Assembly (NCBI GenBank): GCA_002840555.1
Contig: PHBJ01000015.1
Coordinates: forward strand, 145,623 to 209,622
From: Deltaproteobacteria bacterium HGW-Deltaproteobacteria-13
Lineage (GTDB): Bacteria; Desulfobacterota; Syntrophia; Syntrophales; Smithellaceae
Length of the DNA: 64,000 nt
Direction: 5' to 3'
The translations under genes and the position numbers were made by a program. Shown here piece after piece: positions 16,992 to 25,849 of this stretch. Every line of letters begins with the position of its first letter. The stretch's first letter is position 1. The notes below the pieces were generated by a model. That model was not told where the DNA came from. It made no database searches and worked only from the letters and a program-made list of their open reading frames with translations.

Positions 16992-18998
16992 ATGATAGAA
17001 TCAACCAAGGCAAAATTCTCGCGGACATTATTACTGCTGATTTCTTTTGCCCTGTTTTGCTGCCTTACCGCCTGCGGCGGCAGCAAAGACGGAAATACAA
17101 GCACTGTTCCCGGGTCTAACACAACAACAACCGGTCAGGCCTCTCTTGTCTTAACCCTTTCTTCCAACACTGTATCGTTCGGAACCCCGGTTACAGCCGC
17201 TGCAACTCTCAGAGATGCCAGCGGGAATCTGGTATCAGGAGCGGTTGTAACGTTCGCGGCAACAAGTAATCTTGTGACGTTCGCCCCAGCATCCGCTTCA
17301 GCTATGACTACCGGGGGCGTTGCCACTATCAGTATAGATGCTGCAAGCATCGATTCCGCCGGTGCTACAAGCATTACCGCGTCAACAACGTTTACATCTG
17401 GTGGAACCACCACAACGGTAACAAGTTCACCGGTCGGAATATCAGTGGGCGCAGTGTCGTTAGCAATTCATTCACTTACTCTGGGGACGTCTTCGATATC
17501 CGCCTATGGTACCAGTACTGTAGCAGCGCAAATATATTTAGGTGGTTCTCTAGCCACAGTTCCCATCTCCGTGGCTTTCAGCTCTCCCTGTGTAAGCGCT
17601 GGTAAAGCAACGCTTGCCACACCAGTAACTACTATTGCGGGAACAGCAACATCCACGTACAAGGATAACGGATGTAGTTCCGGATCGGATATAATAACGG
17701 CAGTAGTAACGGGCGACAGCCAAGATGTGACGATAAATGTCGCTACTCCGGCTACCAATAACATACAATTTACATCGGCAACTCCGGCAATTATCGGGAC
17801 ATCGACCGCCAGCGCCGCGACATTACCCACGAGTTCTCTCGTGAAATTCAGGGTAGTAGATAACAATAATGCCGGCATATCGGGAATTGGCGTCACTTTC
17901 AGTATGCTGCCCATCAACTATGCATCTTTAGGGGTCTCGTTTAGCCCAGCCACGGCGACATCCGACTCCAGTGGATATGTTACCACTTCCGTTTCTTCTG
18001 GTACAGTACCGACGCCTGTCTGGGTTGTGGCAGCAGTAACCAGCAATCCTTCGCTTCGCAGTCAATCCAACACCCTGGTCATAACAACAGGGTTGCCCGC
18101 GCAGAATTCCTTCTCACTTAGCGCTCAATCTTACAATATCGAGGGGTGGGATTATGATGGTGTGACATCCGCTTTAACTATTATCGCATCGGATCGCATG
18201 GGTAATCCGGTGCCGGATGGAACAGCAATCAGCTTTACTTCCGAGGGAGCACAAATTGTTCCGGGAACCTGTGCAACTGCAAGTGGAACCTGCTCTGTTA
18301 ACTTCAGAAGCGCCGACGCCAGGCCAACTGACGGCCGGGTAACTATTCTGGCCTATGCCCTGGGCGAAGAAAGTTTTGTTGATTTAAACGGCAACAACGT
18401 TCATGACCCTGGAGAAACATATGTCGATCTGGGTATTCCATTTGTTGACAATAACTTCAACGGCATATGGGACTCCGGCGAGGATTTTCTTGCCATCACA
18501 TCCGGATCTGCGGCCTGTCCCGGTGGGTTCTGGAGTAAAACAAATACCTGCGACGGTGTTTGGGGTCAAAACTATGTGCGGCGCAGTACCGAAATAATTC
18601 TTTCCGGATCGTATGCTCAGATAGATGACGATGGAGACACATTCCCAGACGCAACGCCCACTGTCGGCATGGCTTCGACATGCACGCAATACTTTACCTT
18701 ATACTTAATGGATTTACATCGCAACCCCATGCCGGCGGGAACCACAGTAGCCCCAGGTGAGAGCGAAGTGTATTATATCCCTTTCGGTGCTACCGCGGCT
18801 TCGGCAGCAACGATAACTGTTCCCGGTGGTTCGCCGATTTTCAGCAGCAACGCTTTAGGAGGCACGCCGATTGTTCTAAAAGTGAAAGCGGATTGCTCGG
18901 CAGGAACGCCTGTTGCTTATCCTTCGGGAACGGCATCCATAGTTGTTACGACCCCTAAAGGAAATATTTCATTACTTGGCATTACGGTAACTCCGTAA
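16992..18998 (+). CDS. Large Ig-like (Big-1 type) lipoprotein with calcium-type motifs
   Basis: This 668-residue protein has a lipoprotein signal peptide with lipobox LTAC (Cys28), so it should be secreted and lipid-anchored. The mature part is rich in Ser, Thr, Ala and Gly and consists of several beta-sandwich repeats of about 90-100 residues, each with SVTFSxxP/ATATSDSSGYV-like patterns typical of bacterial Ig-like domains. Around residues 460-500 and 540-555, Asp/Asn/Gly loops (DLNGNNVHDPGE, DNNFNGIWDSGED, DDDGDTFPD) look like calcium-binding turns. AAGGAG lies before the start and a terminator follows. The ligand is unknown; adhesion or surface architecture is inferred. Confidence 0.75.
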   Translation: MIESTKAKFSRTLLLLISFALFCCLTACGGSKDGNTSTVPGSNTTTTGQASLVLTLSSNTVSFGTPVTAAATLRDASGNLVSGAVVTFAATSNLVTFAPASASAMTTGGVATISIDAASIDSAGATSITASTTFTSGGTTTTVTSSPVGISVGAVSLAIHSLTLGTSSISAYGTSTVAAQIYLGGSLATVPISVAFSSPCVSAGKATLATPVTTIAGTATSTYKDNGCSSGSDIITAVVTGDSQDVTINVATPATNNIQFTSATPAIIGTSTASAATLPTSSLVKFRVVDNNNAGISGIGVTFSMLPINYASLGVSFSPATATSDSSGYVTTSVSSGTVPTPVWVVAAVTSNPSLRSQSNTLVITTGLPAQNSFSLSAQSYNIEGWDYDGVTSALTIIASDRMGNPVPDGTAISFTSEGAQIVPGTCATASGTCSVNFRSADARPTDGRVTILAYALGEESFVDLNGNNVHDPGETYVDLGIPFVDNNFNGIWDSGEDFLAITSGSAACPGGFWSKTNTCDGVWGQNYVRRSTEIILSGSYAQIDDDGDTFPDATPTVGMASTCTQYFTLYLMDLHRNPMPAGTTVAPGESEVYYIPFGATAASAATITVPGGSPIFSSNALGGTPIVLKVKADCSAGTPVAYPSGTASIVVTTPKGNISLLGITVTP

Positions 18999-19034
18999 TT
19001 TCAACTACGGGAAAAACGGATAAGACAATTTTAG

Positions 19035-19062
19035 AAAAGCCGGTCCAGAGCCGGCTTTTCTT
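19035..19062 (+). terminator. Intrinsic terminator of the Ig-like lipoprotein gene
   Basis: A perfect 9-bp stem, AAAAGCCGG/CCGGCTTTT, with a 7-base loop is followed by a T-rich run, 36 bases after the stop codon. The stem is A-rich on its 5' side, so it could work in both directions. The remaining sequence to 19223 contains only a long-range CCCTATA/TATAGGG pair. Confidence 0.75.
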
Positions 19063-19223
19063 CTACCAGCCGAATCAAAAACAAAATTTCTTCCCTGCAT
19101 GCCTAAAAATCAATCACACGCCTAAGTAAATTACATTTATCCAGTTTTGTTTTTATGGAAACCCTATAGTGGAGTGAACCCGATGCATGTTTGGGGAAAA
19201 GGATAAGACGTATAGGGGCTCTT

Positions 19224-20570
19224 TTATTTCGAACAGGATTTAATCAGAAAAATTTCCAGCAGTAATTGCGGGTTGGAGGCGGACGATTTAAAGGAGCGCT
19301 CAAGCTCCAGCAGCTCATCGAGAAAACCGATTAAGCGTGGTTTGGTAAAACGGACGCAATTGCGCAAAGCGTTATAAATAACAAAAGGATGCTGGCTGAA
19401 AATCAGGCCTTCACGTTTTACCGCGGATGCATTCAATTCACTTAAAGCGGGATAGAGATTTTTTTGGAAGAAGCCATATTCCATACTTTGATTGAATTTC
19501 GGCAGTTTTCCTGAATCCACCAGAACCCTGGCCTGCAAAAGAAGCCTGATTTCCCGGACAATCATGGTCAGGATGATCAGATGATGTGTTCCCTGATCCA
19601 GAATGTTTTTCAAGGCATCAAGTGCCGCCAGTTGATTTTTCTCGCTCAAAGCATTCGTCAAAGCAAAAATATCATCTTCTTTTGTTCTGCCGACGGCTTC
19701 TTCAACATCCTCTTTTTCCACTGTTGTTCGATCGCCGATATAAGAAATTAGCTTTTCGATTTCCGACATGGAGCGTCTTAAATCAAATCCCGTTTTTTTC
19801 CCTAAAGCAATCCAAGCCGCGGGCGACAATTTCTTTTCATAACGATCAAGTAATTTTTGGGCTTCCTTCTGGAGCATTCCTTTTTGGGCGGCCTCGCCCT
19901 TGACCTCGCCGAAATAAATGACGACACCCATCCCTTCAATAATCTTGAATAGTTTTTTCCTCTTATCCACGGCCTCAGCCGTAAAAATCAGGCAATTCCC
20001 CGCGGGCAGACCGTTTTTTAATATTTCTTCCAAACGCCCGGTTCCATCAGCGCCGGATGCGTCCGTCAGTCCGGAGGCGGAACAAATTTCCAGAATACGG
20101 GGCAGCCATTTCTGGCGGTCTTCTCCCGCGTCTCCTCTTACAATTTTGCTCCACTCATCATCGGTTATCTTCTGCCAGCCGGCGTTCAGCAAATCCTCCA
20201 GAGAAAAACCGGCGATTTTCAAGAAAGTCAGAAAGTATTTTGCCGCTCTGGCCGGATTGTCATCAATGCTGCCGCGTATCTTACCAATGAGTTTGGCTAA
20301 ATCGTCACGAGAAGTGAAAATCGTAGTGTTCTTCACCACGATTGCTTTTTTATCGCCGAAAAGGGACGGGGTCAGGATATTTTCAATCAGGCTGTCCATA
20401 TCCGTGTTCTCGCCGTCAAGATAAAACAGGCCGAAATCCCGGTCGGAGGACGGCATCATGATATCTAAAATTTTATCGAGGTTTTCATTGACGAGATATT
20501 CTTCTTCCCCGTAAAGAAGGTAGCAAGGCGCAATAATACCTTTTTTTAAATTGGCGAAGGTTTTTTCCAT
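19224..20570 (-). CDS. holA: DNA polymerase III subunit delta
   Basis: HolA is the clamp-loader subunit that opens the beta clamp. The N-terminus (CYLLYGEEEYLVNENLDKI) and the C-terminal domain (SEIEKLISYIGD, then DIFALTNALSEKNQ) match the delta family. At 448 residues it is about 100 longer than typical delta subunits. The excess is roughly residues 95-195, between the first strands of the domain and the conserved VDKRKKLFK segment. The frame is uninterrupted and the flanks align, so this is an insertion, not a frameshift. Next gene: a LOG protein. Confidence 0.85.
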   Translation of the reverse strand: MEKTFANLKKGIIAPCYLLYGEEEYLVNENLDKILDIMMPSSDRDFGLFYLDGENTDMDSLIENILTPSLFGDKKAIVVKNTTIFTSRDDLAKLIGKIRGSIDDNPARAAKYFLTFLKIAGFSLEDLLNAGWQKITDDEWSKIVRGDAGEDRQKWLPRILEICSASGLTDASGADGTGRLEEILKNGLPAGNCLIFTAEAVDKRKKLFKIIEGMGVVIYFGEVKGEAAQKGMLQKEAQKLLDRYEKKLSPAAWIALGKKTGFDLRRSMSEIEKLISYIGDRTTVEKEDVEEAVGRTKEDDIFALTNALSEKNQLAALDALKNILDQGTHHLIILTMIVREIRLLLQARVLVDSGKLPKFNQSMEYGFFQKNLYPALSELNASAVKREGLIFSQHPFVIYNALRNCVRFTKPRLIGFLDELLELERSFKSSASNPQLLLEIFLIKSCSK

Positions 20571-20598
20571 GGCTTATAAAAAAACTACTTTTGGAGGA

Positions 20599-21252
20599 TT
20601 AAACGATAACGTATTTTTTAATGAGCTTGACAACTTCTTCCGGCTCATCAACGATTTGAATCAATTCCAAATCGGAAGGATTAATTTTTCCTTCCTGCAT
20701 CATGGTATTTTTCAACCAGTCTATCAAGCCGCTCCAGTATTCGCGCCCCATCAGAATCAAGGGGAAAGACTTGATTTTTCTGGTCTGAATTAAAGTAAGC
20801 GCTTCAAAAAGTTCATCCATCGTGCCAAAACCGCCCGGCAATATGACATACGCAACGGCATATTTGACAAACATTACCTTACGGACAAAGAAGTATTTGT
20901 AATCAATATGAATATTCGCGTAGGGATTAGGCTTTTGTTCAAAAGGCAGGCGAATGTTCAGTCCTACTGATTTTCCGCCGGCTTCACTGGCGCCTTTATT
21001 GGCCGCCTCCATAATTCCCGGGCCGCCGCCGGTAATCACATTAAATCCGTCTTTAACCAGAAGCCGGGCCAGATTTTCTGTTTTCTGATAATAAATGTCA
21101 TCGGGTTTAACTCTGGCGGAACCGAAAATAGTGACCGCATTCTGGACTTGAGAGAGAGTTTCAATGCCCTCGACAAATTCAGCCATAATACGAAACACGC
21201 GCCACGATTCGTTAATGGATAGTGCATCAACTACGTATTGCTTTTCATCCAT
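20599..21252 (-). CDS. LOG family protein (putative cytokinin riboside 5'-monophosphate phosphoribohydrolase)
   Basis: The protein has 217 residues and the LOG signatures GGGPGIMEAANKGA and PGGFGTMDELFEA, the nucleotide-binding and catalytic loops of this Rossmann family. Members were once labelled lysine decarboxylases and are now known to cleave nucleoside 5'-monophosphates to base plus ribose 5-phosphate. It lies 28 bases upstream of holA on the same strand, so the two may be cotranscribed. The bacterial role is usually nucleotide salvage; that is inferred. Confidence 0.87.
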   Translation of the reverse strand: MDEKQYVVDALSINESWRVFRIMAEFVEGIETLSQVQNAVTIFGSARVKPDDIYYQKTENLARLLVKDGFNVITGGGPGIMEAANKGASEAGGKSVGLNIRLPFEQKPNPYANIHIDYKYFFVRKVMFVKYAVAYVILPGGFGTMDELFEALTLIQTRKIKSFPLILMGREYWSGLIDWLKNTMMQEGKINPSDLELIQIVDEPEEVVKLIKKYVIV

Positions 21253-21314
21253 AAGGCGATACTCTCCCCCCTTAAGCGGCTATAAAAAATTACGGCGACA
21301 GACAGACGGTTCAA

Positions 21315-21506
21315 TTAAAACTTGCGGCGTCTTTGAACTTTCGCCAGACGGCGCTGCGCTTCAATTGTCTTTCTTTTCTGCTTCACTGAAGGTTTTTCAT
21401 AAGCGCGGCGGACCTTCAATTCCTTAAATAAACCGCTTTTCGAAAGCTTGTTCTTCAGGATTTTCAGAGCTTTTTCCACATCATTGTCAAATACCTTTAC
21501 TTCCAA
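21315..21506 (-). CDS. rpsU: 30S ribosomal protein S21
   Basis: This is a small basic protein of 63 residues with the S21 pattern EVKVFDNDVEKALKILK, then RRAYEKPSVKQKRK and an Arg/Lys-rich tail. S21 sits near the anti-Shine-Dalgarno region of the 30S subunit. I start it at a TTG at 21506 because an excellent AAGGAGG lies 7 bases upstream and the product then begins exactly at the conserved N-terminus. The frame is open further upstream, but that extension is hydrophobic and unlike S21. Confidence 0.92.
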   Translation of the reverse strand: MEVKVFDNDVEKALKILKNKLSKSGLFKELKVRRAYEKPSVKQKRKTIEAQRRLAKVQRRRKF

Positions 21507-21657
21507 GTTAATTCCTCCTTCTTTTCTTTTTATTAATATAACTGTTCGTTTTATTCTGGAAAATTTTAAAAACAAAAACAGGGCAGTACGGCAAAGCAAA
21601 ATAACTTTTCTGCCGTAAACTACCCCGCGATGTTCAATTAATTTTAAATCACGCTCC

Positions 21658-22722
21658 TTACTTTGGAGTAACGCTTTTTAATGCCTTCAGGAAGGTTTCG
21701 TTTTCTTTTTTATTTCCAACGGTGACCCTCATGCAATTAGGCATCAGCGGCGGACTATTCAAATTTTTTACAACAATACCTTCCGCAACAAGTTTGTTGT
21801 ATATGCGATTGGAATCAAAAGCGCAACTAAAAAAAATGAAATTCGCCCGGGAGGGGTATGCCTTGATCCATTTTATTTCCTTTAACCCCCTGTAAAGTTC
21901 ATCGCGCCTATTTGCTATCTCTATGATTTGTTTAGAGAATTCGTCTTCATGATCCAGAAAGAAATTGGCGGCTATTTGTGACAACGAATTGATATTATAA
22001 GGCAATCTAACCTTGTCCAATTGGGCGACTACGTCTTTATTGCCGATTAAGAACCCCAGGCGAATGGAAGCCATCCCCAATTTGGACAGCGTGTTTAAAA
22101 AAATTAAATTATCGTATCTTTTTAATAAGGAAAGCAGACTTCGGCCGGAAAAACTCGCATAAGCTTCATCCAGAACGACGATTCCGGGAGCTTTATTGAT
22201 GATGGCTTCTATTTTTTTCCGGCTGAAAAGATTGCCCGTTGGACTGTTGGGAGAACTTAAAAAAATAATCGCGGGAAATTTATCTTTTATCCTGCCGGTC
22301 ATCGCATCAACATCGAGATCAAAATTTTTATCCAACGGAACCTCGACAACCTTATTGCCGGTATTCACCGCGATAATTTTATACATGGAGAAGGTGGGAA
22401 CGGGAATCAGCACACCATTTATTTTGCCCTTAAGGGTCAGGCAAAGGGTTTGAATCAGTTCATCGGAACCGTTACCCAGCATGATCATGTTTTTATTGAC
22501 ACCGTAATATTTGGCAAATCTCTCCCGTAATTGAGGAATGCCAGCCACGGGATAACGGTTCAAATCAACCCGGCCTATTTCTTCCAGCAGTTTTTTTCGT
22601 AAAGGTTCCTGAATGCTGTAGGGATTCTCGTTTGCATCCATTTTTATCGCGCCATTTGGCTCGGGCGCGATGTAGCCGCTTTGCTCAAAAATGCTTTTTG
22701 CCACCAAATCACGAATAACCAT
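21658..22722 (-). CDS. hisC: Histidinol-phosphate aminotransferase
   Basis: HisC is a class I/II PLP aminotransferase that converts imidazole-acetol phosphate to histidinol phosphate. The 354-residue protein has KMDANENPY at its N-terminus, SSPNSPTGN, VLDEAYASF and the PLP lysine in NTLSKLGMAS. It sits 8 bases downstream of the lipoate ligase gene, so cotranscription with lplA-gcvH is likely. The other histidine gene in view, hisD, is 30 kb away, so the pathway is scattered. A broader aromatic aminotransferase activity is possible. Confidence 0.9.
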   Translation of the reverse strand: MVIRDLVAKSIFEQSGYIAPEPNGAIKMDANENPYSIQEPLRKKLLEEIGRVDLNRYPVAGIPQLRERFAKYYGVNKNMIMLGNGSDELIQTLCLTLKGKINGVLIPVPTFSMYKIIAVNTGNKVVEVPLDKNFDLDVDAMTGRIKDKFPAIIFLSSPNSPTGNLFSRKKIEAIINKAPGIVVLDEAYASFSGRSLLSLLKRYDNLIFLNTLSKLGMASIRLGFLIGNKDVVAQLDKVRLPYNINSLSQIAANFFLDHEDEFSKQIIEIANRRDELYRGLKEIKWIKAYPSRANFIFFSCAFDSNRIYNKLVAEGIVVKNLNSPPLMPNCMRVTVGNKKENETFLKALKSVTPK

Positions 22723-22730
22723 TTTAATAT

Positions 22731-23555
22731 TTAACCTGTCTTAAAATATTTTTTCCGTTCTATATTCCAATTCACGTCCGTGTATTTTTTCATCAACTCT
22801 TTCTTCAGGGTTTCTTCCGCGGGCGTTAAAGTTCCGGAAACCAGTTCGATGCCCAGTTCTTCCATAAAACCCTTTTTCAATTTTGAGCAAATTTCCTGCT
22901 CATCAACCGCAGAGGGGAGCTGCTCGTTTATCGCCGTAATTGATTTCCTGAGGTCATCCACCTGTTCCGGTGTGCGTCCCGGCAGCAGGGAACCGGCCGT
23001 CTTTTCCGGATTAAAAGTTAAAAGCAATAATCCGTGTTGTAAAAATCCTCCCCGTCTCCTCACTTGAGCACTGCCGCAAATTTTGCGCCCGCCGACCAAA
23101 AGCTCATTTTTCGACGGAACCGCGAAGCAGCAGGAATTCATCTCTTCTTTGGTTTGAACGCGGATTCCTTCAGCCAGATCAGCCTTTATTCCCAATTCGC
23201 TTAAGCCCCGGGCAATACATTTGCTGATCACACTATATGTTCCTGAAATATCAGCAGGAAATATTTTTTCCTGCTCACCCGCCGCGACACAATAAGTAAT
23301 TTCGTTACAGTGGAGAACCGCCCGCCCGCCTGTTATCCTTCTGGCGATATCAATCCCTTCCCTGCGGCATTTTTCAATATTTATTTCCTTCTTGGCGTCC
23401 TGAAAATAACCGATGGAAACTGCCGCCGGATTTGAGACGTAAAACCTGATCGTAGGATGTTTTTTGCTTTTTATGGTCTCGTGAAAAATCGCCTCATCGA
23501 CGGCCATGTTTTCAAAAATATTACAATATTGAAAATCCAGTAATCTCCAGGCCAT
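22731..23555 (-). CDS. lplA: Lipoate-protein ligase family protein
   Basis: This biotin/lipoate protein-ligase-fold protein of 274 residues attaches lipoate or an octanoyl group to lipoyl-domain lysines. Conserved features are SIGYFQDAKKEIN, RRITGGRAVLH (the RRxxGGGAVxH signature with the first G-G-R variant) and the lysine of GGRKICGSAQ. It lies 8 bases after gcvH, an obvious lipoylation target. Whether it is an LplA ligase or a LipM-like octanoyltransferase cannot be told; the short length and lack of an LplA C-terminal domain favour the latter. Confidence 0.85.
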   Translation of the reverse strand: MAWRLLDFQYCNIFENMAVDEAIFHETIKSKKHPTIRFYVSNPAAVSIGYFQDAKKEINIEKCRREGIDIARRITGGRAVLHCNEITYCVAAGEQEKIFPADISGTYSVISKCIARGLSELGIKADLAEGIRVQTKEEMNSCCFAVPSKNELLVGGRKICGSAQVRRRGGFLQHGLLLLTFNPEKTAGSLLPGRTPEQVDDLRKSITAINEQLPSAVDEQEICSKLKKGFMEELGIELVSGTLTPAEETLKKELMKKYTDVNWNIERKKYFKTG

Positions 23556-23563
23556 AAAACGGC

Positions 23564-23959
23564 TCAGTCGCTTTCTTCCTGCGTGACAAAATCATGATAA
23601 TTGGACGCGGCAAGAAGATCTTCGAGCTGTTCCAGATTATCCATTTCAATGACAACCAGCCAGCCGGTATCATAAGGATCTCTATTGATGATGCTGACGT
23701 CTTCTATGATATCTTCGTTGATGACAACAACTGTGCCGCTGACAGGTGAAATCAAATCCACCACTTCTTTGACGGATTCGAGGGAGCCGAATGTTTCATC
23801 CCGTTCCACATAAGTATCGGTTTCGATAAACTCGACGGAAAGAATATCACCCAATCTTTCCTGAGCATAATCCGTAATGCCTATTGTGGCCATATATCCG
23901 TCAACCCGTAACCATATATGCTCGCAACTATAAATTATATCTTCCGGAAATACTTTCAT
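23564..23959 (-). CDS. gcvH: Glycine cleavage H-like lipoyl carrier protein
   Basis: The protein of 131 residues has the lipoyl-domain fold of GcvH. The lipoyl lysine is K64 in FGSLESVKEVVDL, followed by SPVSGTVV. It carries aminomethyl groups between glycine cleavage proteins in classical systems. No gcvT or gcvP gene lies in the window. Its immediate partner is the lipoate ligase downstream, so GcvH may serve as a lipoate relay or belong to a cleavage system encoded elsewhere. The C-terminus (QEESD) is acidic. Confidence 0.88.
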   Translation of the reverse strand: MKVFPEDIIYSCEHIWLRVDGYMATIGITDYAQERLGDILSVEFIETDTYVERDETFGSLESVKEVVDLISPVSGTVVVINEDIIEDVSIINRDPYDTGWLVVIEMDNLEQLEDLLAASNYHDFVTQEESD

Positions 23960-23978
23960 AATAGAATAACCTCTTCTT

Positions 23979-25064
23979 TCATTCTATAATGGTCAGTTCT
24001 TTATTCATTTTTGTAAGCTTTTCGCAACTATTATTTTTAACCACTACCGTATCTTCTATTCTTATGCCCCAAAGCCCCGGAATGTATAATCCGGGCTCGA
24101 CGGTAACCACCATCCAGGGTTTCAAAATATCATGGGAAAGCGAGGACAGACGCGGAGCCTCATGAACCTCCAAACCCACGCCGTGTCCCGTGCCATGCAC
24201 AAAATACCGGCCATATTTTCTCCCAAAAACGCTCCTGGCACACCGGTCAATATCGGCGGCGGACATCCCGGCTTTAATCCCGGCTATGGCCCGGTCATGA
24301 GCATCTTGAACTATTTGATAAGCATTTTTTTGCCTGTCTGTCAATTTCCCAAAAGCAATCGTACAGGTTTCATCCGAACAATAGCCCTGGTACTTTACAC
24401 CAAAATCAATGACGATAAAATCTCCCTTTTTTATTTTTCTCTCAGTAGGCCGGGCATGGGGAAGGCATGAATTTTCTCCTGCGGCGACAATCGTTTCAAA
24501 AGCAAGTCCATCGGCGCCGTATTCCCTCGCGTTAATCTCCAATCGCCAGGCCAATGCTTTTTCCGTGCTGCCGGGTTCGATTTGATTGATAAGCGACGCC
24601 ATGGCGGAAGAAGAAATCTCCGCGGCCTTTTTCATAAGCTTGATTTCGCCTTCATCCTTGCACGCCCTGATTAATCTGAGTTCGTCAGTTAAATCAACAA
24701 ACATCTCCCGGGGAACCCGGCTCGTTAATTTACTATACATCTCCAGCGTGATGGAATCCGCTTCCAAACCAATACGCTTTAATTTAAATTTTTTTATCGC
24801 CCCGACGATCTCTTCAATCTTATCCTTATATTCTATGATCTGAACATCGGTTGTCTCCAGGCCTGCCTGAGAGGTGTAGCGGCCGTCAACAAGCAAATTT
24901 GTCTGGCCGGGTCTCATGAAAAGAACGCCGTCGCTGCCGGTAAAACCGGTAAGGTAACGGAGGTTACTCATGTTAAAAAAAATCAAACCGTCAATTTTAC
25001 AGGCGGAAAATATTTTTTGCAGGCGGGATCTCCTGACAGATATATTGTTATTTTTGCGCTGCAT
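23979..25064 (-). CDS. pepP: Xaa-Pro aminopeptidase (M24B)
   Basis: This metallo-aminopeptidase of 361 residues removes N-terminal residues ahead of proline. The creatinase-type N-terminal domain contains LRYLTGFTGSDG. The pita-bread domain shows the dinuclear metal ligands: Asp in VIDFGV, Asp in SDETCT, His in HGTGHGVGLEVHE, and Glu in TVEPGLY and RIEDTVV. The start overlaps the end of the upstream TPR gene by 17 bases, so translation is probably coupled. It lies upstream of gcvH. Confidence 0.92.
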   Translation of the reverse strand: MQRKNNNISVRRSRLQKIFSACKIDGLIFFNMSNLRYLTGFTGSDGVLFMRPGQTNLLVDGRYTSQAGLETTDVQIIEYKDKIEEIVGAIKKFKLKRIGLEADSITLEMYSKLTSRVPREMFVDLTDELRLIRACKDEGEIKLMKKAAEISSSAMASLINQIEPGSTEKALAWRLEINAREYGADGLAFETIVAAGENSCLPHARPTERKIKKGDFIVIDFGVKYQGYCSDETCTIAFGKLTDRQKNAYQIVQDAHDRAIAGIKAGMSAADIDRCARSVFGRKYGRYFVHGTGHGVGLEVHEAPRLSSLSHDILKPWMVVTVEPGLYIPGLWGIRIEDTVVVKNNSCEKLTKMNKELTIIE

Positions 25065-25746
25065 TTATTTTCAACCTTTCGATATTTTTCAGCCAGGAAG
25101 AAAGCGTTCTGATCAGATCATCGGTTTTGAGAACTTTCCCGTTTGCCGGCGGCGGTGAAACCATTGAAGCCCTAAGCCCATCGAGCATGGCCAAAGCCTG
25201 AACATTTTGGGGTTCTTTTTTTACTATTTCTTCAAGAATTATTTCCGCGTCCGGCAAATGTCCCTGTTCAATATAAAGCTGGGCTAATGTAATTGTAAAG
25301 AATTCCTGTTCGGGGATATTTTCATTGTGAATAATATCCGGCGGGGCCGCGGTTACAGGATTGTCCTCCTGTTCCAGTAGAAACATTTTCCCGATAACTT
25401 CTCTGGCTTTTTCGGCGCCGGGATGCAGGGAAATAACTTTTTCGTAACAGGCCGCCGCATCCTGATGAAAACCTTTTTCACGATAAGCATCTCCGACGCG
25501 TTCATAAACATGTGTCAACTCCGAAATAATTTCCTCCACTTCCTTCAAGGTTTCACGCACATCTTCAAGCCTTCCCATGCCAATCAGAGCTCTACACCTT
25601 ACGGTATAGGCATCGGGATCCGCACAGAAAGCATGCAGCCTGTCCTCGGCAAGATGGAATGCTTTGAGCATATTATTTTGCCGTAAAAGCTCTTCCGCTT
25701 CGCAAAGAAAGTCGTTACGGTCTCCCTCAAAAGTATTATTTTTCAT
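25048..25746 (-). CDS. TPR-repeat protein
   Basis: This soluble protein of 232 residues consists mostly of tetratricopeptide-like helices. Two repeats are visible around residues 75-110 (VYERVGDAYREKGFHQDAAACYEKVISLHP, quoted here only as the consensus pattern YxxxGxxxDAxxCYEKVI) and 155-190 (LAQLYIEQGHLPDAEIILEEI). No signal peptide or membrane segment is seen. It overlaps pepP by 17 bases and lies 100 bases from the pilus-linked TPR lipoprotein. TPR proteins are scaffolds; the partner is unknown. Confidence 0.7.
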   Translation of the reverse strand: MKNNTFEGDRNDFLCEAEELLRQNNMLKAFHLAEDRLHAFCADPDAYTVRCRALIGMGRLEDVRETLKEVEEIISELTHVYERVGDAYREKGFHQDAAACYEKVISLHPGAEKAREVIGKMFLLEQEDNPVTAAPPDIIHNENIPEQEFFTITLAQLYIEQGHLPDAEIILEEIVKKEPQNVQALAMLDGLRASMVSPPPANGKVLKTDDLIRTLSSWLKNIERLKINAAQK

Positions 25747-25849
25747 ATTTTAAGGCTAACCCGTTCAATCAAAAGGAGTTGATTTTGCGCTAAGTAACAC
25801 AGCCGGTATAGCGTGTCAAGGATGGAAAGAATTAAATAATACTGACAGA

